Of a stretch of 64,000 bases of DNA, positions 60,826 through 64,000 are shown in pieces. Each line of letters starts with the position of its first letter. The stretch's first letter is position 1. The DNA is from Halobacteriales archaeon QS_3_64_16 (GTDB taxonomy: Archaea > Halobacteriota > Halobacteria > Halobacteriales > Halococcaceae), in the NCBI GenBank assembly GCA_003021705.1, contig PXRJ01000015.1:1-64000 (forward strand), read 5' to 3'. The notes below the pieces were generated by a model, which was given only the letters and a program-made list of their open reading frames with translations, had not been told where the DNA came from and did not search any database. A program made the translations under genes and the position numbers.

Positions 60826-62040
60826 ATGAGCCAGTCCAACCAGTCGGATCAGTCGGGCCAACCCCTCGATGGCATCGAAGTGATCGATCTCGGCCAGATC
60901 TATAATGGCCCGTACTGCTCACTCGTTCTCGCGTGTCTCGGCGCGGACGTCATCAAGGTCGAACCGCCCTTCGGCGAGCCGCTTCGCTCCCGGGTCGAGG
61001 AGGGCGAACCCCCCGAGCTGGTGATGCTCAACTCCTCGAAGCGCGACGTCACACTGAATCTCAAATCCGACCGAGGCATGGAGATCTTCAAGGAACTCGT
61101 CCGGGACGCCGATGTCCTCGTCGAGAACTACGCGGTGGGGACGATGGAAAAACTCGGGCTTGGCTACGAGACCCTCTCCGAGATGAATCCCGAGTTGATC
61201 TACGCCCACGGTAGCGGCTTCGGTGACTCGGGGCCCAAGAGCGAGCGCCGCGCGATGGACCTCATCATCCAGGCGACCGGCGGCGTCATGGAAGGCACCG
61301 GTTTCGAGGACGGCCCCCCGGTGAAGACGGGCATGGCCCCGGGCGACTTCTTAGGGGGCATTCACCTCGCGACCGGCGTGCTCGGCGCACTCTTCCAGCG
61401 CGAGCGCACGGGCGAGGGCCAGTTCGTCGAGGCGAGCATGTACGAGGCGGTCGTTCCGGCGCTGCTCTCCCAGCTCGGTTCCTACTACAAGGACGAGGAG
61501 GTCCCCCCGCGGACGGGCAACCGCCACAGCTCGCTCGCGAAATGTCCTTATAACGCCTACGAGACCGAGGAAGGCTATATCGCGATCCTCTGTGCTTCCG
61601 ACGAGCACTGGCGGACACTGCTGAAAGCGATCGGCCGCGAGGACCTGCTCGGCGACGAACGCTTCGATACCAACGTGAAACGCCTCGACCACATGGCCGA
61701 GATCGATACGATGATCGAGGAGTGGACCCGCGACCGGGATCGCCACGAGTTAGAGGACGGACTCATCGCCGCCGGCGTGCCCTGTGGGGCGGTCCAGACC
61801 ATCGAGGAGGTCATCCACGATCCACACCTCGAAGAGCGGGGGATGATGACCGAGGTCGAGCACCCCGACTTCCCTGAGGGCATCCGAGTCCCCGGGACGC
61901 CGATCCGCTTTTCGGACGCGGCCCTGCCCGAGATCGAACGCGCCCCCCGAAAGGGCGAGGACAACGACGCGGTGTATGGAGAGAAGGTCGGGCTCTCCGA
62001 AGCGGAGATCGAAGCGCTTGAAGCCGACGGTGTGATTTAG
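60826..62040 (+). CDS. Class III CoA-transferase (CaiB/BaiF family)
   Basis: Transfers CoA between carboxylic acids through an enzyme-bound anhydride. The 404 residues have the N-terminal DGIEVIDLGQIYNGPYCSLV and CLGADVIKVEPPFGEPLR, then NSSKRDVTLNLKSDRGMEIF. The catalytic Asp is in RRAMDLIIQATGGVMEGTGF, the usual place, and a closing domain follows (NRHSSLAKCPYNAYETEEGY, GVPCGAVQTIEEVIHDPH). It lies downstream of the MFS gene, same strand, with 162 bases between. With an acylating ALDH near, a CoA ester of the same acid is the likely substrate. ATG 60826 is preferred to a GTG five codons earlier. Confidence 0.93.
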   Translation: MSQSNQSDQSGQPLDGIEVIDLGQIYNGPYCSLVLACLGADVIKVEPPFGEPLRSRVEEGEPPELVMLNSSKRDVTLNLKSDRGMEIFKELVRDADVLVENYAVGTMEKLGLGYETLSEMNPELIYAHGSGFGDSGPKSERRAMDLIIQATGGVMEGTGFEDGPPVKTGMAPGDFLGGIHLATGVLGALFQRERTGEGQFVEASMYEAVVPALLSQLGSYYKDEEVPPRTGNRHSSLAKCPYNAYETEEGYIAILCASDEHWRTLLKAIGREDLLGDERFDTNVKRLDHMAEIDTMIEEWTRDRDRHELEDGLIAAGVPCGAVQTIEEVIHDPHLEERGMMTEVEHPDFPEGIRVPGTPIRFSDAALPEIERAPRKGEDNDAVYGEKVGLSEAEIEALEADGVI

Positions 62041-62122
62041 GTCGGCTCCGGAAAATCGATTCGATCACTACTCCTTCGCTTCGGGTCGAACGTTATACCC
62101 TTGCCCACCTCCCATCGATCAC

Positions 62123-62677
62123 ATGGGCTTTCACACCTATCCGATCGAGCGCGCCGACAACTTGGAGGACTCCTGGCGCTACGAGTTCTGCTCGGCAGAG
62201 GAGCTGCTCGCGCTGTTCGATCCTACTCCCGAGGACGCTATCGCCGATCTGGGCAGCGGAACGGGATTTTATACCGACGACGTCGCACCCTATCCCGAGA
62301 CGGTCTATGCAGTCGACGTCCAGGAGGAGATGCACGACTACTATCGCGAGAAGGGTCTCCCCGAGACCGTCGAAACGGTCACCGCCGAGATCGCCGACCT
62401 GCCCTTCGAGGACAGCGCGATAGATGCCGCCTTCTCGACGATGACCTACCACGAGTTCGCCGACAGGGACTCACTCGCCGAGCTCGCCCGCGTTCTCCGG
62501 CCCGGTGGCAGGGTAGGCATCGTCGACTGGTCGGCCGCAGGCACCGGCGAGGAAGGTCCCGCGCTCGACGAGCGCTTCGACCTCGATCGGGCGGTCTCGG
62601 ATCTGGAGGCCCAAGGCTTCGAGATCACTCACGCGAGCGCTCGCCGCGAGACGTTCGTGCTCGCCGCAGAGCTATGA
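62123..62677 (+). CDS. Class I SAM-dependent methyltransferase
   Basis: A 184-residue Rossmann methyltransferase. The SAM loop is AIADLGSGTGFYTDDVAPYP, followed by VYAVDVQEEMHDYYREKG, then TAEIADLPFEDSAIDAAFST and ARVLRPGGRVGIVDWSAAGT. The ending RETFVLAAEL is typical. Most like the UbiE/Methyltransf_11 group; substrate unknown. It follows the CoA-transferase after 82 bases, with no sign of tight coupling. Confidence 0.85.
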   Translation: MGFHTYPIERADNLEDSWRYEFCSAEELLALFDPTPEDAIADLGSGTGFYTDDVAPYPETVYAVDVQEEMHDYYREKGLPETVETVTAEIADLPFEDSAIDAAFSTMTYHEFADRDSLAELARVLRPGGRVGIVDWSAAGTGEEGPALDERFDLDRAVSDLEAQGFEITHASARRETFVLAAEL

Positions 62678-62748
62678 GAGACTCCTCTCGACAGGTCCGA
62701 GCGCCGCTACGATATATACGTCATCTAGGGTTCAGTGTCGGACTAGTG

Positions 62749-62763
62749 TGTTACAGCGTAACA
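62749..62763. promoter_or_regulatory. Inverted repeat upstream of the small zinc ribbon gene
   Basis: TGTTAC and GTAACA flank AGC, about 30 bases before ATG 62794. An AT-rich ATATATAC (62713-62719) lies further upstream as a possible TATA box. The arrangement suggests an operator. Confidence 0.4.
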
Positions 62764-62793
62764 GTTATTTCGATCTCCCTGCTACGCCTTACC

Positions 62794-62928
62794 ATGGTAC
62801 GATCCGATCCGTATACGGCAGATGAGGGCGAGTACGAGTGTATCGATTGTGGATATCGAGCCGGTGAGGGTGGGCGCTGTCCGGATTGCGGCGGCGATCT
62901 GAAGAACATCTCCGTTCCACGCGAGTAA
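62794..62928 (+). CDS. Small rubrerythrin-like zinc ribbon protein
   Basis: A 44-residue protein: MVRSDPYTADEGEYECIDCG, YRAGEGGRCPDCGGDL and KNISVPRE. Two CxxC pairs about 14 residues apart form one rubredoxin-like or zinc ribbon site. This short protein is widespread in haloarchaea and is often called a rubrerythrin-like domain protein. Role unknown. ATG 62794 is the first start after the inverted repeat. Confidence 0.75.
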   Translation: MVRSDPYTADEGEYECIDCGYRAGEGGRCPDCGGDLKNISVPRE

Positions 62929-62996
62929 CCGACGACGATCGAGGGGCTCGTTGGTCTTTCCCCAATCGTGTCTTGCCGACGGTGCTCGAGTAGCTC

Positions 62997-63452
62997 TCAG
63001 AAATCCGGCAGGTCCTCGGGCGGCTCGTATTCGGCCTCCCAGTCGATATAGTCGTCCTTCAGGACCTCACAGACGATCTGGCCGAGTTCCGTGAGCCCGG
63101 CGTTGATCGCAGAGACCGTCCCCCAGGAGTCGAGTTCGGGATGGATCTCGCGCTCGCGCCAGTCCTCGGGGATGCCCGGCGCGTGATAACCCACCCGGTC
63201 GGCGAAGTCGTCCCAGAAGAAATCGAAGCGGCTCACCAGATCGAGTTCGCGAGCCACCCGCCACTCGAACTCGCTCATCGCCGCGCTCGCTGCCCACTGT
63301 TCGAAGGCTTCCTCCCAGGCACCCTCATCGAGGAACTCCTGGAGTTGCTCGCGACGGTACTCGTCGCTCGAAACGCTCGCATCCTCGTACTCCTCGGTGC
63401 TCTGCCCGATGTTCAGCTCCGGCGGTGCCGGTGGCTCGACGTCGAGTCCCAT
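62997..63452 (-). CDS. Conserved haloarchaeal acidic protein
   Basis: A 151-residue acidic cytoplasmic protein: YRREQLQEFLDEGAWEEAFE, WRVARELDLVSRFDFFWDDF and PELDSWGTVSAINAGLTELG, ending in IDWEAEYEPPEDLPDF. Mostly helical with many Trp, Phe and Glu. I do not recognise a functional family. It is on the same strand as purM but separated by 121 bases. Confidence 0.7.
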   Translation of the reverse strand: MGLDVEPPAPPELNIGQSTEEYEDASVSSDEYRREQLQEFLDEGAWEEAFEQWAASAAMSEFEWRVARELDLVSRFDFFWDDFADRVGYHAPGIPEDWREREIHPELDSWGTVSAINAGLTELGQIVCEVLKDDYIDWEAEYEPPEDLPDF

Positions 63453-63573
63453 AGGATCGAAACGATCCCGCCGCCCATAAACTCCCCCGCGAGTCGAGTC
63501 CTTCCTCCAGTACGATTCTCGTTCCGTACGATTCCGACCCCTCGGCTCGATCGGTACTCCTGTTCGAGGCGGC

Positions 63574-64000
63574 TCACTCGATCACGACGCCGCCGACTGC
63601 GACGCCCGACCCTTCCTCGACGCGGCCGATCACCCGCCCGTCGGTCTCCGCACACAGTGCTTCGGCGTCTTCCGGCGGGAGGGTAACGACGAACCCCGTG
63701 CCCATATTAAACGTCGAGTACATCTCCTCGTCGCTCACCGACCCCTGGTTCTGGACGAACGCGAAGACGGGCTGGGGATCGAAGGCCTCGTCGATCGCGT
63801 AGCGATAGTTTCCCATCCGCGAGAGGTTCCCCCAGCCGCCGCCGGTGACGTGGGCCGCGGCGTGGGTACCGTGTTCGCGAAGCGGGGAGAGGAGGTGGGT
63901 GTAGATCCGCGTCGGCTTCAAGAGGACGTCGCCGATCGAGCTACCGGGATCGTCGGGAAACGAGTCGGTATAGTCGTGCTCGCGGGTCACGGCCTGCCGA
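63574..64000 (-). CDS. purM: Phosphoribosylformylglycinamidine cyclo-ligase PurM, 5' end outside window
   Basis: Fifth step of purine synthesis: ATP-dependent closing of the imidazole ring. The frame stays open to the right edge, so the N-terminus is missing. The visible 142 residues are the C-terminal domain: IGDVLLKPTRIYTHLLSPLR, THAAAHVTGGGWGNLSRMGN, NQGSVSDEEMYSTFNMGTGF and EETDGRVIG-like GRVIGRVEEGSGV. These are the conserved PurM motifs (HxTGGG, NMG.G). It ends with a short strand, VAVGGVVIE. Confidence 0.92.
   Translation of the reverse strand, partial: RQAVTREHDYTDSFPDDPGSSIGDVLLKPTRIYTHLLSPLREHGTHAAAHVTGGGWGNLSRMGNYRYAIDEAFDPQPVFAFVQNQGSVSDEEMYSTFNMGTGFVVTLPPEDAEALCAETDGRVIGRVEEGSGVAVGGVVIE

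Noticed and set aside
59341-60861. Minus-strand frame of 506 codons opposite the MFS gene
   Set aside because: Gly/Arg/Asp-rich without any motif; the + strand frame has clear transporter helices. High GC content makes long false frames.

Overview
The window is chromosomal DNA of a haloarchaeon (class Halobacteria). Composition is GC-rich with strongly acidic proteins and frequent GTG starts. Many genes have a TATA box 25-30 bases before the start codon, which implies leaderless mRNAs. Typical archaeal genes are present: TFB, FtsZ2, RIO2 kinase, Mre11-Rad50, NcsA, tRNA genes without encoded CCA, and Tat signal peptides. The genus cannot be fixed from the sequence alone.

Layout. 0-3.3 kb: a thiolase cut by the left edge, aconitase and a broken UspA gene. 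3.4-10.4 kb: dUTPase-like protein, a PAS/GAF/Bat/HTH-10 regulator and two Tat-exported proteins (subtilase, LVIVD protein) that share one palindrome at the same distance from their starts. 10.5-18.7 kb: rad50-mre11; an alcohol dehydrogenase/amidohydrolase-fold/DUF59 module; RIO2. 19-29 kb: lipoate ligase, a three-repeat CRISPR relic, endonuclease IV, a GH15 enzyme, an MFS carrier and ncsA. 28-30.6 kb: the cell-division cluster cdrL-cdrS-ftsZ2, then tRNA-Tyr with a second copy of its 3' end nearby. 30.6-34.1 kb: a dehalogenase-like hydrolase, an M24 protein with altered metal ligands and two membrane proteins.

34.2-40.3 kb is a compact cobalamin salvage and nucleotide-loop assembly cluster: HAD phosphatase-like gene, cbiB, cobS, cobY, cobD, cbiZ, cobA. 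Most of its genes overlap by a few bases. 40.4-51 kb holds housekeeping and unknown genes (lipase maturation factor family, two intact DUF2267 genes plus a decayed one, TFB, DUF5789, SRAP/YedK, membrane proteins), a VOC epimerase-like protein and a VapBC-type pair whose toxin is frameshifted.

51.6-62 kb is the most interesting region. comA and comB (phosphosulfolactate synthase and phosphatase) flank an overlapping VOC gene. They are followed by a tctCBA tripartite carboxylate transporter, an acylating aldehyde dehydrogenase resembling the EutE/PduP/SauS type, an MFS carrier and a class III CoA-transferase. Read together these suggest an archaeal organosulfonate (sulfolactate/sulfoacetate) production, exchange or use locus. 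The substrate assignments are inference. The window closes with a methyltransferase, a small zinc ribbon protein, a conserved unknown and the 3' part of purM.
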